Below the pieces are notes generated by a model. The model was not told the DNA's origin and searched no databases. It worked only from the letters and a program-made list of their open reading frames with translations. The position numbers and the translations under genes are program-made. This document shows, in pieces, positions 34,072 through 42,725 of a stretch of DNA of 64,000 nucleotides. Origin of the DNA: Georgenia muralis (GTDB lineage: Bacteria; Actinomycetota; Actinomycetes; Actinomycetales; Actinomycetaceae); the NCBI RefSeq assembly GCF_003814705.1, contig NZ_RKRA01000001.1, forward strand, positions 1,426,001-1,490,000, read 5' to 3'. Within the stretch, counting starts at the first letter, position 1; the number at the start of each line of letters is the position of its first letter.

Positions 34072-35163
34072 ATGCGGACCATGAGCCTCCAGGAGTTCAC
34101 GGCCGTCACGGACGCCCTGTCCCCGGCGGTGCTCGAGGGTTGCCACGAGGTGCAGACCGAGACCTTCGTGGCGGTGCTGGGCCACGACGACTTCGCCGAG
34201 CCCGCCACCGGGCTCCGCGCCGACCTGGCCGACCAGCGCCACGAGGACAAGGTCCTCCTCGTCGCCCTCGCCGACGGCGTCGCCGAGAGTCCCGCCGACG
34301 TGCTGGGGTACGCCTGGCTCGTCCTGCACCGTGAGGACAACCGCCACCTCGCCGGCCTCGACATCCTCGTGCGCCCGTCCGCGCGGCGCGCCGGCATCGG
34401 CACGGCGCTGTGGCGCGCGGCCGAGGCGCGGGTCCGGGCGGCCGGGCGCACCACCGTGACCTCGTGGAGCGTCCACGGACCGGAGCCGGAGGACGGACCC
34501 GGCGTCCTCGCCGCGCCGACGGGGGCCGGGCGGGTCCGCGCCGACGACCCCGCCACGCGCTTCGCCCTCGCGCACGGCTTCGTCCTGGAGCAGACCGAGC
34601 GCCACTCGACCCTGGCGCTGCCGGTCCCGCCCGAGCGGCTGGAGAGCTGGCGGGCCGAGGCGGCCGCGGTCGCGGGCCCGGACTACCGCCTCGTCTCGTG
34701 GACGGGGTCGACGCCGGAGGAACGGCTCGCGGGCATGGCCGCGCTGCGCAGCCGCATGAGCACCGACGTCCCCTCCGCCGGGCTCGAGTTCGAGGAGGAG
34801 GCGTGGGACGCCGAGCGGATGCGGCACGCCGACGAGCAGCTCGTCGCGCGCGGCGGGTCGCAGGTGGTCACCGCCGTGGAGCACCTGCCCTCCGGCGAGC
34901 TGGTCGCGTTCACCGCCCTGGACCGCCGCGAGCAGGACGTCATCTTCCAGCAGGACACCCTGGTCCGGGCCGACCACCGTGGGCGCCGCCTCGGCCTCCT
35001 GGTCAAGGCGGCCAACCTCCAGCTCCTGGCCCGGACCTTCCCAGGTGCACGCCGGGTGCACACCTGGAACGCCGGCGAGAACCGCTTCATGCTCGACATC
35101 AACGAGCGCATGGGGTTCGTCCCCGCCAGCGTCGAGGGTGCGTGGCAGCTGCGCCTGGCGTGA
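34072..35163 (+). CDS. tandem GNAT N-acetyltransferase
   Basis: A protein of 363 residues with two GNAT folds. The first contains LDILVRPSARRAGIGTALWRAAEARV (acetyl-CoA loop RRAGIG). The second contains DTLVRADHRGRRLGLLVKAANLQLL and ENRFMLDINERMGFVP. This two-domain layout is common in Streptomyces/Micrococcales acetyltransferases of unknown target, and is related to the mycothiol synthase-type arrangement. ATG 34072 and ATG 34081 are both in frame; GACCGT six bases before 34072 favours the first. Confidence 0.88.
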   Translation: MRTMSLQEFTAVTDALSPAVLEGCHEVQTETFVAVLGHDDFAEPATGLRADLADQRHEDKVLLVALADGVAESPADVLGYAWLVLHREDNRHLAGLDILVRPSARRAGIGTALWRAAEARVRAAGRTTVTSWSVHGPEPEDGPGVLAAPTGAGRVRADDPATRFALAHGFVLEQTERHSTLALPVPPERLESWRAEAAAVAGPDYRLVSWTGSTPEERLAGMAALRSRMSTDVPSAGLEFEEEAWDAERMRHADEQLVARGGSQVVTAVEHLPSGELVAFTALDRREQDVIFQQDTLVRADHRGRRLGLLVKAANLQLLARTFPGARRVHTWNAGENRFMLDINERMGFVPASVEGAWQLRLA

Positions 35164-35219
35164 GAGCGGCACGTCCGGCAGCTCGGCCCGGCAGCTCGGC
35201 CCGGCTGCGGCCCGGGTCC

Positions 35220-35987
35220 TCAGTCCGGCGGGAGGTGGGCGGCGAACCAGTCCAGCGCGAGCCGGGCGACCTCGTCCATCCGGTCGCCCACGCCGGGCTC
35301 GGCGCCCGCGAGGAGCTCGAGCCGGGAGCCGGTGGGCAGCAGGTGCAGCCCCTCGCGGGTGATGACCACCTGGTCGCTTGCCTCCTCGGTGTGGTCGCCG
35401 TGGACGAGGAGGACGGGCACCTTGACCGACCCGAGCAGCTCCGCCTGGTCGATGAGCGAGAAGTCGGCGAGGGTCTGGCGGGAGATCACGGAGTACTCCC
35501 GGGCGGCGGCGACGTTGTCGTCGGGGATGCGCGCGTGCCCCAGCCGTTCGAGGTCGTCGAGCTGCCCGGGCGAGAAGATCTCCTCCCACGGGTACGACAT
35601 CGGGCCCGTCATCGCGCCGGTGAGGACCATGGTGACGACGTGCGGCGCCGCCGCGCGCATCGCCGCGAGCGTGCCGAACGAGTGGGCGTGCACGGCCTGG
35701 ACCGGGTAGCCCTCCTCGGCGAGCCACTCCGACGCCGAGCGGATGTCCTCGACCTCTCCCGCCACCGTGACGACGTCGTCGTCGCTGGCACCGCAGCCGG
35801 AGAGGTCCACCTGGAGGGTGGCGTACCCGGCGGCGCGGTACGCGGCGGCGAGCCGGTCGAACCGGGTCGAGGAGTGGCGGTCGGCGAGGAAGCCGTGGAC
35901 GAAGAGCACCGCCGCGTGGCCGGCGCCGTGCTCGAAGGTCCCCGCGAGGTGGGCGCCGCGGGGCGTGTTGATCGAGACGTCGGCCAT
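35220..35987 (-). CDS. alpha/beta hydrolase
   Basis: A protein of 255 residues of the alpha/beta-hydrolase fold, probably an esterase or peptidase-like enzyme of the cytoplasm. Oxyanion region VHGF (about residue 31), QVDLSGCGASDD and the elbow around HAHSFGTLAAM (GHSxG-like, here AHSFG with Ser as nucleophile) are visible. VLLVHGDHTEE gives the acid Asp, and a His in the C-terminal LHLLPTGSR region may complete the triad. ATG 35987 has both a GGAGG just upstream and TACCGT six bases upstream. Confidence 0.88.
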   Translation of the reverse strand: MADVSINTPRGAHLAGTFEHGAGHAAVLFVHGFLADRHSSTRFDRLAAAYRAAGYATLQVDLSGCGASDDDVVTVAGEVEDIRSASEWLAEEGYPVQAVHAHSFGTLAAMRAAAPHVVTMVLTGAMTGPMSYPWEEIFSPGQLDDLERLGHARIPDDNVAAAREYSVISRQTLADFSLIDQAELLGSVKVPVLLVHGDHTEEASDQVVITREGLHLLPTGSRLELLAGAEPGVGDRMDEVARLALDWFAAHLPPD

Positions 35988-35993
35988 GCCTCC

Positions 35994-35999
35994 ACGGTA
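35994..35999 (-). promoter_or_regulatory. possible -10 of the alpha/beta hydrolase gene
   Basis: TACCGT six bases before ATG 35987. A GGAGG fills the six-base gap, so either leaderless or very short-leader translation is possible. Confidence 0.4.
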
Positions 36000-36148
36000 A
36001 AGGGTTGGTATGGGAGCGGTCAGCGTCTTCGTCCGTGGTCTCGCATGGCGGCTGATGGTGACGGCGGACGGGCGGGCGACGGTGACGTGGGCAGACGCGC
36101 AGACGGGCGGACGGGCGGCGGTCGAGGACGTGCGCGGGCCCGGGGGCG

Positions 36149-36721
36149 TCAGGAGCCGCTGCCGACGGCGGCCGCCAGGCGGTCGAGGCACGCCCGCCAG
36201 AACTCCTTGGTCTCCGCGACCGCGTCCGCGCCCGGCAGCCTGGTGTGCTGGACCGCTACCCGGACCTTGGCCCGGCCGTCGCGCCCCGGCGGCACGGCCT
36301 GGAGGAGGACGCTCACCCGGCTGCCGTCGTCGCCCCGAAGCCGGAGCGACCGCGGCTCGGTCGCACCCACGAGCGGCCAGTCGACGTCGAGCCAGTCGCT
36401 GCGCAGGTCCTCCTCGCCCAGGTAGGGCCAGACCTGCTCCGCGGTGGCATGCAGGGTCCGCGTCACCCCCGCCTCGAAGTGCCCGAGCGAGCTCTGCCCG
36501 GGTAGGCGCAGGCCGCGGGCCTGCTCGTAGCCCACCGTCACCGACTGCGCCCACCAGGCGTCGACGTCGTGCTCGCCGCCGAGCCAGCGTGCGATGCGGG
36601 CGTGGTCCCACTCGCGCGCACCCGCGTCGTCGAGGAGCGTGTACCAGGCCGCGCGGGAGCGGCCCGTGGCTGCCTCGAGCCGCTCGTCGCCGACCTGCTG
36701 CTCCTGGCCGCGGATGCCCAT
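36149..36721 (-). CDS. DUF4287-like/SRPBCC two-domain protein
   Basis: A protein of 190 residues. The N-terminal part (RAAWYTLLDDAGAREWDHARIARWLGGEHDVDAWWAQSVTVGYEQARG) is the helical DUF4287-like domain. The C-terminal half (GVTRTLHATAEQVWPYL ... VRVAVQHTRLPGADAVAETKEFWRACLDRL) is a START/SRPBCC (AHSA1-like) ligand-binding fold. Such fusions are common in actinobacteria without known function. ATG 36721 lies seven bases after TAGGCT. Confidence 0.8.
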   Translation of the reverse strand: MGIRGQEQQVGDERLEAATGRSRAAWYTLLDDAGAREWDHARIARWLGGEHDVDAWWAQSVTVGYEQARGLRLPGQSSLGHFEAGVTRTLHATAEQVWPYLGEEDLRSDWLDVDWPLVGATEPRSLRLRGDDGSRVSVLLQAVPPGRDGRAKVRVAVQHTRLPGADAVAETKEFWRACLDRLAAAVGSGS

Positions 36722-36728
36722 GGCGGCG

Positions 36729-36734
36729 AGCCTA
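36729..36734 (-). promoter_or_regulatory. -10 element of the DUF4287/SRPBCC gene
   Basis: TAGGCT on the minus strand, seven bases before ATG 36721. Confidence 0.5.
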
Positions 36735-36753
36735 CGCGCGGGCGCCGCTCCGG

Positions 36754-37071
36754 TCAGCGCTGCTGGCGCAGCCGGTCCATCTCCGCGGCGATCTCCGCCG
36801 GTCCGGGCGGCGGGGAGTAGACGTCCATCGCGTGGAACAGCAGCCCGATGCCCCAGCCGAGGATCGGGAAGACGGGCCAGAAGAACGCCGCCGCCCCGGT
36901 CATCCACCAGATGACCACGAGCAGGAGGTTCACGCTGACGTAGGCCAGGAGGTGAGCCCTGAAGTCGCGCTTGTCCTTGAGCCGCTTGATGGCAAGACGG
37001 CGGAGCTCGGCCTCGTCCGGGACGGGGTCGGCCGCGCCCGAGGTGTACTGCCCGGGCGTGTACTGGGTCAT
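36754..37071 (-). CDS. small 2TM domain membrane protein
   Basis: A protein of 105 residues. A Gln/Thr/Pro-rich N-terminus is followed by a basic RRLAIKRLKDKRDFRAH segment and two hydrophobic helices (about 43-60 and 66-83; LLAYVSVNLLLVVIWWMTG, FFWPVFPILGWGIGLLFHA), then a short charged tail. This is the 2TM domain family often found next to histidine kinases or alone. The function is unknown. ATG 37071 follows GAGGAGAT. Confidence 0.85.
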   Translation of the reverse strand: MTQYTPGQYTSGAADPVPDEAELRRLAIKRLKDKRDFRAHLLAYVSVNLLLVVIWWMTGAAAFFWPVFPILGWGIGLLFHAMDVYSPPPGPAEIAAEMDRLRQQR

Positions 37072-37229
37072 GGTGATCTCCTCACTCCCCCCACAGCAGC
37101 GTCCGCCCGGGGTCGACCCGGGGCAAGGGTCCTCGGTCCCCGCGGCGGGTCCGCCCGCGTACCCGTGGGCGCGCCGGGTGCGCCGTCCGGGTGCGCGGGT
37201 GCCCGCCGGGTGGGCCGTCGCTCGCGCGC

Positions 37230-37451
37230 TCAGGTCCTGGGCAGCCGTCCCCTGGTGAAGTACAGGATCGGACCGACCCAGCTGATCGCGATGACACCGG
37301 CCCACCGGGTCTTGCCGCCGGCGACCGCCCTAGCCGGCCGTCGAGCGAGGTCCACCCACGCCGTGACCGCCAGCGCGACCTCCGCGACACCGAGCGCGGT
37401 GACGGCCCGCCGCTGGGTGGTGCTCAACTCGGACCAGCTGCGCGCGGCCAT
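37230..37451 (-). CDS. small PLDc_N-type membrane protein
   Basis: A protein of 73 residues with two hydrophobic helices (about 13-33 and 47-65; AVTALGVAEVALAVTAWVDLA and AGVIAISWVGPILYFTRGR). The W-x-x-I-x-x-x-x-x-G-P-I-x-Y-F pattern matches the phospholipase D-N (PLDc_N) domain, here as a stand-alone protein. ATG 37451 follows GAGGAG. The function is unknown. Confidence 0.8.
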   Translation of the reverse strand: MAARSWSELSTTQRRAVTALGVAEVALAVTAWVDLARRPARAVAGGKTRWAGVIAISWVGPILYFTRGRLPRT

Positions 37452-37577
37452 GGGGACTCCTCGTCTCGGGTGGGACCAGTCTCGCCGACCCTCCCCGGCC
37501 GCGGCCAGGGCCCAAGGGCTCGACGGCGCCACCGACCTGCGCCACGCTGGGGCCCACGCCGAGGAGAAGGAGCCCCC

Positions 37578-38519
37578 GTGACCCGGTCCCGACCGCCCGC
37601 CGGCGGCGCCACCGGCTCGCTCGTCCTCGTCGCGCGCGCCTACGGCGGTCCGGAGCAGCAGGCGCTCGTCGAGCGGGACGTCACCGCGCCCGGCCCCGGC
37701 GAGGTGCTCGTCCGGGTCCGCGCGGCCGCCGTCAACCCGGCCGACGTCAAGCGGCGCGAGGGCCTCTTCGGGACCACCCGGACCCCGCCCGTCCCCCTCG
37801 GCCTGGAGCTGTCCGGCGTCGTCGAGGCGCTCGGCCCGGACGTCACGGACCTCGACGTGGGCGACGGCGTCGTGGGCAGCCCGCGTCCGGGTGCCGGCGC
37901 CTTCGCCGAGCACACCCTCGTCCGGCGGCGCGACGTCGTCCCCAAGCCCGCCGCTCTGCCGCACGACGTCGCCGCCACCCTCCCGATCGCCGGGACGGCG
38001 GCCTGGGACGCGTTCCACCAGGTCGACCCCGGCCCCGGCCGCACCCTCCTGGTCGTCGGGGTGGGAGGCGGCGTCGGCGATCTCGTGGCCCAGCTGGCCG
38101 TGGCCGCCGGGACCCGGGTGGTCGGCACCGGCAGCGAGAGCAAGCGCGCCCGCGCCGAGAGCCTCGGGGTCACGTTCGTGACCTCCGGGCCTGCGGCGCT
38201 CGCGGCCGTGCGGGCCGCCGGCCCGGTGGACGCCGTGCTCGACCTCGCCGGTGGTGAGGCGCTGCGCAGCCTCGTCGAGGTCGTGGCCGACCGCGCGAGC
38301 GTCGTCAGCGCGGCCGACCCCACCGCCGCCGTCGCGCTCGGGGGCCGGGCGCTCGTGCGGGGACCGGACGTGCTCGCGGACGTCGTCGCCGCGGCCGCGG
38401 AAGGACGACTGTGCCCGAACGTCACCGCGACCTACCCGCTGACGCGCGCGGCCGAAGCCCTGGCGCAGGTGGAGGGCCGGCACGCCGCCGGCAAGGTGGT
38501 GGTCCTGCCCGGTGCCTGA
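37578..38519 (+). CDS. NADP-dependent zinc-free alcohol dehydrogenase/quinone reductase family protein
   Basis: A protein of 313 residues of the medium-chain dehydrogenase/reductase superfamily. LVLVARAYGGPEQ, AAAVNPADVKRREG and PLGLELSGVVEALGPDV mark the GroES-like domain; LLVVGVGGGVGDLVAQLAVAAGTRVVGTGS is the Rossmann motif. The zinc-binding Cys/His residues are absent, so a quinone- or enoyl-reductase-like activity is likely. The GTG start is preceded by GGAG. Confidence 0.87.
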   Translation: MTRSRPPAGGATGSLVLVARAYGGPEQQALVERDVTAPGPGEVLVRVRAAAVNPADVKRREGLFGTTRTPPVPLGLELSGVVEALGPDVTDLDVGDGVVGSPRPGAGAFAEHTLVRRRDVVPKPAALPHDVAATLPIAGTAAWDAFHQVDPGPGRTLLVVGVGGGVGDLVAQLAVAAGTRVVGTGSESKRARAESLGVTFVTSGPAALAAVRAAGPVDAVLDLAGGEALRSLVEVVADRASVVSAADPTAAVALGGRALVRGPDVLADVVAAAAEGRLCPNVTATYPLTRAAEALAQVEGRHAAGKVVVLPGA

Positions 38520-38570
38520 ACCGCACGTCTCAGGGCGTGGGATGTGGGGGCCGCATGCTGGCGTGAACGC

Positions 38571-38590
38571 CCATACCCCGGCGAGTATGG
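38571..38590. other. short inverted repeat before the SAM riboswitch
   Basis: CCATAC (38571-38576) and GTATGG (38585-38590) around eight bases. It lies in the probable promoter region of metF; it could be an operator or simply part of the leader. Confidence 0.4.
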
Positions 38591-38592
38591 AG

Positions 38593-38679
38593 CGTCCATC
38601 CCGAGCGGCCGAGAGACCTGGCTCCCCGACGCCGCAGCAACCCGCGCCCGCGGGTGCTCCCGCCAGGACCGATGGAGCG
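38593..38679 (+). ncRNA. SAM riboswitch (S-box-like) in the metF leader
   Basis: The leader has the conserved S-box segments GCGGCCGAGAGACCTGGCT, GCCGCAGCAACCC and GGGTGCTCCCGCCAGG in the right order. P1 forms between CGTCCATC (38593-38600) and GATGGAGCG (38671-38679). The Shine-Dalgarno GGAG (38674-38677), nine bases before the metF start, is inside the 3' strand of P1. SAM binding should therefore hide the ribosome site and switch metF off, consistent with feedback control of methionine synthesis. Confidence 0.8.
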
Positions 38680-38686
38680 TGATCCG

Positions 38687-39730
38687 ATGTCCACCTCTAG
38701 CCTCTTGGCTGTGCCGACCACCCGCCCCACGGTCTCCTTCGAGCTCTACCCGCCACGGCGGCCCGAGCTCGGCGAGGTCGTGTGGCAGCGGATCCTGCGG
38801 CTGGCCGAGGCCGGACCGGACTTCTTCTCCGTCACCTACGGCGCGTCGGGGTCGTCCCGCGACGCCTCCGAGCGCCTGGTCCGCCGCATCCTCGACGAGA
38901 CCGGCGTTCCGGTCATCGCCCACCTGACCTGCGTCGGGACGACCCGGGAGGAGCTCGGCGCGCTCGTCCGTCGTCTGCTCGGGCTGGGCGTGCGGGACTT
39001 CCTCGCGCTGCGCGGCGACCCGCCGGCCGGGCAGTCCGTGTGGGCCCCGGCGGCCGGTGGTCTCGCCCGCTCGAGCGAGCTCGTCGATCTCATCCGCCAG
39101 GTCGAGGCCGAGGAGCTCGGCGCGCCCCGCGCCGACGGCGGCCGGGAGGCCGGGGCCACGACGGCCGAGCCCTCGCCCGTCGCCCGCGAGCTGGGGGTGG
39201 ACCCGGCCGACGTCGTCTCCGTCGCCGTGGCCGCCTACCCCTGCGGGCGCAGCCACACGCGCGAGGCCGAGCTCGCGGCGCTGCGGGAGAAGCAGGCGGC
39301 GGGCGCGGACTTCGCCATCACCCAGGTCTTCTACGACGTCGACTCCTACGCCTCCCTGGTGGCGGACGCCCGTGCGGCCGGGGTGCTCATCCCGATCCTG
39401 CCCGGCATCATCCCGCTGACGGACCCCGGCCGCCTCGCCCGGCTCGGAGAGCTCACCGGCGTCGACGTGCCGCCGGCCCTGACGGCCCTGCTCGCCGTCG
39501 ACGACGAGACCGAGCGCCTGCGCCGGGGCGTGGCGGCCACCGTGGACCTGGTCGAGGGCGCGCTCGCCGCCGGTGCACCCGGGCTGCACCTGTACACGTT
39601 CAACCGGGACCGGCCGGCGCTGGACGTCCTGGAGGCCCTGCGCGAGCGCGGCGTCAGCAATCCCGCGCTGCCCCCGTCCCTGCGGGGGGACCCGGCCCGG
39701 CCGGGCGCCCTGCCGCTCGAGCGCCGCTGA
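38687..39730 (+). CDS. metF: 5,10-methylenetetrahydrofolate reductase
   Basis: A protein of 347 residues that reduces methylene-THF to methyl-THF with FAD for methionine synthesis. TVSFELYPPR, DFFSVTYGASGSSRD, HLTCVG, LALRGDPP (FAD region), AAYPCGRSHT, KQAAGADFAITQVFYD and GLHLYTFNRD are the family blocks. An Ala/Gly-rich insert near residues 145-158 is mildly unusual. ATG 38687 is chosen over upstream in-frame starts because those fall inside the riboswitch. A GNAT gene starts one base after the stop. Confidence 0.95.
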   Translation: MSTSSLLAVPTTRPTVSFELYPPRRPELGEVVWQRILRLAEAGPDFFSVTYGASGSSRDASERLVRRILDETGVPVIAHLTCVGTTREELGALVRRLLGLGVRDFLALRGDPPAGQSVWAPAAGGLARSSELVDLIRQVEAEELGAPRADGGREAGATTAEPSPVARELGVDPADVVSVAVAAYPCGRSHTREAELAALREKQAAGADFAITQVFYDVDSYASLVADARAAGVLIPILPGIIPLTDPGRLARLGELTGVDVPPALTALLAVDDETERLRRGVAATVDLVEGALAAGAPGLHLYTFNRDRPALDVLEALRERGVSNPALPPSLRGDPARPGALPLERR

Positions 39731-39731
39731 C

Positions 39732-40235
39732 ATGGCCGTGCTCGCCCGCCTGGACGTCGGCGGCGAGACGGTGGTGCTGCGCCGCGCCGTCGCCACCGAC
39801 GTCGCCGGCATCGTCGAGCTCCTCGCCGCCGACCAGCTCGGTGGCGGCCGGGACGGCGGTGACCTCGCGCCGTACCTCGCCGCCTTCGCCGCGATCGACG
39901 CCGACCCCGCGCAGCTGCTCGTCGTCGCGGTCGACGACGAGGGCCGGCTCGCCGCCACCTTCCAGCTCTCCTTCATCCCCGGTCTGGCCCGGCGGGGGAG
40001 CCTGCGCGCCCAGGTCGAGGCGGTCCGCGTGGCACCGGACCGCCGCGGCGGCGGGCTGGGCCGGGCCATGATCACCTGGGCCGTGGACGAGGCCCGGCGG
40101 CACGGCTGCACCCTCGTGCAGCTGACCACCGACAAGCGGCGCACCGGCGCGCGCCGCTTCTACGAGGGGCTGGGGTTCACCGCCACCCACGAGGGGATGA
40201 AGCTTCTGGTCGCAGCGGACGGCGACGGCGTCTAA
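39732..40235 (+). CDS. GNAT N-acetyltransferase
   Basis: A protein of 167 residues with the GNAT acetyl-CoA loop in AVRVAPDRRGGGLGRAMITWAVDEARRHG and the C-terminal TGARRFYEGLGFTATHEGMKL. The substrate is unknown. ATG 39732 comes one base after the metF stop with no separate ribosome site, so it is probably co-transcribed with and coupled to metF. Confidence 0.9.
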   Translation: MAVLARLDVGGETVVLRRAVATDVAGIVELLAADQLGGGRDGGDLAPYLAAFAAIDADPAQLLVVAVDDEGRLAATFQLSFIPGLARRGSLRAQVEAVRVAPDRRGGGLGRAMITWAVDEARRHGCTLVQLTTDKRRTGARRFYEGLGFTATHEGMKLLVAADGDGV

Positions 40236-40282
40236 CGTGTTCGCGGGCCTCGACCGGGGCCCGCGAGAACGTGGGAGGACAC

Positions 40283-41140
40283 ATGCAGCAGCGCCGTATC
40301 GGCGACCGTCCCGTCAGCGCGATCGGTCTCGGCGGGATGCCGATGTCGATCGAGGGCAGGCCGGACGAGGCAAGGTCCATCGCCACCGTGCACGCGGCCC
40401 TCGACGCCGGCATCACCCTCATCGACACCGCTGACTCCTACCACCGCGACCCCACCGACGTCGGGCACAACGAGCTCCTCATCGCCAAGGCCCTGCGCCT
40501 GGCCGGGGCCTCCGCCGCCGACGTCCTCGTCGCGACCAAGGGCGGGCACCGCCGTCCGGGGGACGGCACGTGGACCAAGCAGGGCGACGCGGCGTACCTG
40601 CGCAAGGCCTGCGAGGCGTCCCTGCAGCGGCTCGACGTCGAGGCGATCGGGCTCTACCAGTTCCACCGGCCGGACCCGGCGGTCCCGTACGAGGAGTCGG
40701 TCGGCGCGATCCGCGACCTGCTCGACGAGGGCAAGATCCTCATGGCCGGCATCTCCAACGCCGACCCCGACCAGATCCGCCTCGCCCAGGAGATCCTCGG
40801 CGGGAGGCTCGTCTCGGTGCAGAACCAGTTCTCGCCGTCGTTCCGCTCCAGCGAGCCCGAGCTCGAGCAGTGCGCGGAGATGGGCATCGCGTTCCTGCCG
40901 TGGAGCCCCCTGGGCGGCATCAGCCGCGCCGGCGAGCTCGGGTCCACCCACGCCACCTTCGCCGAGGTCGCGGCCGAGCGGGGCGTCAGCCCCCAGCAGG
41001 TGGCCCTGGCGTGGGAGCTGGCCAAGGCCGACGTCGTGATCCCCATCCCGGGTGCGTCCCGGCCGGAGAGCGTGCTCGACTCCGTCGCCGCGGTCGAGCT
41101 CGAGCTCACGGCCGAGGAGCTGGCCCGGCTGGACGGCTGA
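40283..41140 (+). CDS. aldo/keto reductase
   Basis: A protein of 285 residues of the AKR superfamily, an NADPH-dependent carbonyl reductase. IGLGGMPMS, LIDTADSYHRD (catalytic Asp and Tyr), VATKGG (Lys), GLYQFHRPD (His), GISNA and the C-terminal IPIPGASRPES are present. ATG 40283 follows GGGAGGAC. A 15-bp-arm palindrome ends the unit. Confidence 0.93.
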   Translation: MQQRRIGDRPVSAIGLGGMPMSIEGRPDEARSIATVHAALDAGITLIDTADSYHRDPTDVGHNELLIAKALRLAGASAADVLVATKGGHRRPGDGTWTKQGDAAYLRKACEASLQRLDVEAIGLYQFHRPDPAVPYEESVGAIRDLLDEGKILMAGISNADPDQIRLAQEILGGRLVSVQNQFSPSFRSSEPELEQCAEMGIAFLPWSPLGGISRAGELGSTHATFAEVAAERGVSPQQVALAWELAKADVVIPIPGASRPESVLDSVAAVELELTAEELARLDG

Positions 41141-41145
41141 GCGTG

Positions 41146-41175
41146 GGGCCGGCCCGGAGCGCTCCGGGCCGGCCC
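41146..41175. terminator. bidirectional terminator, perfect 30-bp palindrome
   Basis: GGGCCGGCCCGGAGC is followed directly by its exact reverse complement. It lies between the convergent aldo/keto reductase and thioredoxin-CcdA genes. With no loop in the text, the central bases must open to form one. Confidence 0.75.
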
Positions 41176-41182
41176 GGCCGCC

Positions 41183-42595
41183 TCACCGGCGCAGGCTCTT
41201 CTCGCTCCCGACGTGGATCCCGAGCCGCGGCAGGACCACGCGGTGGACGAGCAGCACGAGCGCGGTCGCGGCGAGGGCGACGGCGAAGACGGCGAGCGAG
41301 GAGCCGACGTCACCCATGAGATCCGGGTCGACGATCATGACCACCGCCAGGGTGAGCATGAGCATGCCACCGGCGAGCTTGAGCAGCCGACCCTGCTTCT
41401 CCTGCAGCCGGGTGGCCCGCAGCCCGACGACCGCGGCGCCGAAGACGGCCAGCTCGTCGAGCTGGTAGATCAGCAGGTACAGCGCCAGCAGGAGGACGAA
41501 GGTGCCCGCGGTCGCGCCCTGGCTGGTGAGGAGGTTCGTCCACAGAACGGGGAACCCGGCGGTGCAGGAGAACTCCACGAGCGAGACGCCCGCGGCGAGG
41601 ACCACGGTCGCGCCCACGAGGGCCGGCAGCGAGTCGCCCTTGGCGAGCACGGCGCGCATGCCGCGGTACAGCCCCGGCCGGCGCTCGTCCGCGATGGTGA
41701 AGGACAGGCCCTGCCGGTACCAGAAGTAGTCCTTGATGTTGACGACGGCGAAGAACAGCGCCACGAGCGCGACGAGCACGTGCAGCCACGCCGACATGCC
41801 CACCACGGTGAGGACCGTGAACAGCCCGGTGATGAACAGGCCGTAGATCGCGGCGGTGACGGTGATGAAGGTCAGCCCGATGACGGCCGTGCGCCGGCGC
41901 GAGCCGCTGTGCAGGGTCAGGGCGAGCAGGACGGAGAGCACCCACAGCGAGCACGGGTTGAACCCGTCGACGACGGCGATGAGCGCGGTGCTCACGGTGA
42001 GCGAGTGCGTCCCGAGGTCCACCTCCCCGAGGAGCGGCAGGCGCAGCACCTCCGTGGCCGCGGGGGCCGCCGGCTCCGGCCCGGCCGCCGCCGGCGGGTC
42101 GAGCACGCCTGGCCCGCCCGCGCGGGCGACCTCGCGGGCGTCGAGGCACCCGCGTTCGGCGCAGGTGGCGACGGCGGCCTCGATCTCGGCCCCGTTGAGT
42201 TGCGCGGAGAAGCCGACCCAGTACTCCTCACCGAGGAAGATCAGCGGCACGCCGGTGGGCTCGAAGCCGAAGCCGGCGGCCATCTCGGCCATCGGCTCGC
42301 GGTTCTCGGGGTGGTTCCAGACCTCGTAGTCCACGACCGTGGCGCCGTAGGTCTGCGCCAGCGAGGCGAGGAACGGGCCGGCCTCGGCGCAGTGCGGGCA
42401 CCCGTCGCCCCAGAAGTAGTAGATCGTCGGCTTCACGGGCTCCACCGGTGCTGCCGCTGCACCGGACCACCCGGCCGCCGCGCCGGCGAGGCCGTCCGGC
42501 ACGGTGCGGGCGGTCGCCGGCGTGACGGCCGCGACGGCGGTCGCCACCAGGATCGCGAGGAGCGCCAGGACGGCACCGAGGGTCGCTCGCCGCAC
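41183..42595 (-). CDS. thioredoxin-like / CcdA (DsbD-type) fusion membrane protein
   Basis: A protein of 470 residues. An N-terminal hydrophobic anchor (about 4-24) is followed by an extracytoplasmic thioredoxin-like domain with CPHC (Cys66, Cys69; FWGDGCPHCAEA). A CAERGC pair and a Pro/Ala linker follow. The CcdA/DsbD-like transmembrane domain carries FNPCS (Cys215) and EFSCTAGFP (Cys344). It should move reducing power across the membrane for cytochrome c or disulfide reduction. The GTG 42595 start has GGGAGG just upstream. Carrier and thiol donor on one chain is the notable point. Confidence 0.85.
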   Translation of the reverse strand: MRRATLGAVLALLAILVATAVAAVTPATARTVPDGLAGAAAGWSGAAAAPVEPVKPTIYYFWGDGCPHCAEAGPFLASLAQTYGATVVDYEVWNHPENREPMAEMAAGFGFEPTGVPLIFLGEEYWVGFSAQLNGAEIEAAVATCAERGCLDAREVARAGGPGVLDPPAAAGPEPAAPAATEVLRLPLLGEVDLGTHSLTVSTALIAVVDGFNPCSLWVLSVLLALTLHSGSRRRTAVIGLTFITVTAAIYGLFITGLFTVLTVVGMSAWLHVLVALVALFFAVVNIKDYFWYRQGLSFTIADERRPGLYRGMRAVLAKGDSLPALVGATVVLAAGVSLVEFSCTAGFPVLWTNLLTSQGATAGTFVLLLALYLLIYQLDELAVFGAAVVGLRATRLQEKQGRLLKLAGGMLMLTLAVVMIVDPDLMGDVGSSLAVFAVALAATALVLLVHRVVLPRLGIHVGSEKSLRR

Positions 42596-42725
42596 CGGTC
42601 GCCTCCCTCGCCGCCCCGGCGCCGTCGCCGCCGGTCCGACGGGGCTCGAGACCGGCCCCGCCCTCCCATCGTGGGGCCCGGGGCAGGGTCCACGCCGCGG
42701 ACCCAGGTCCCGCACGGGTCCGTGC

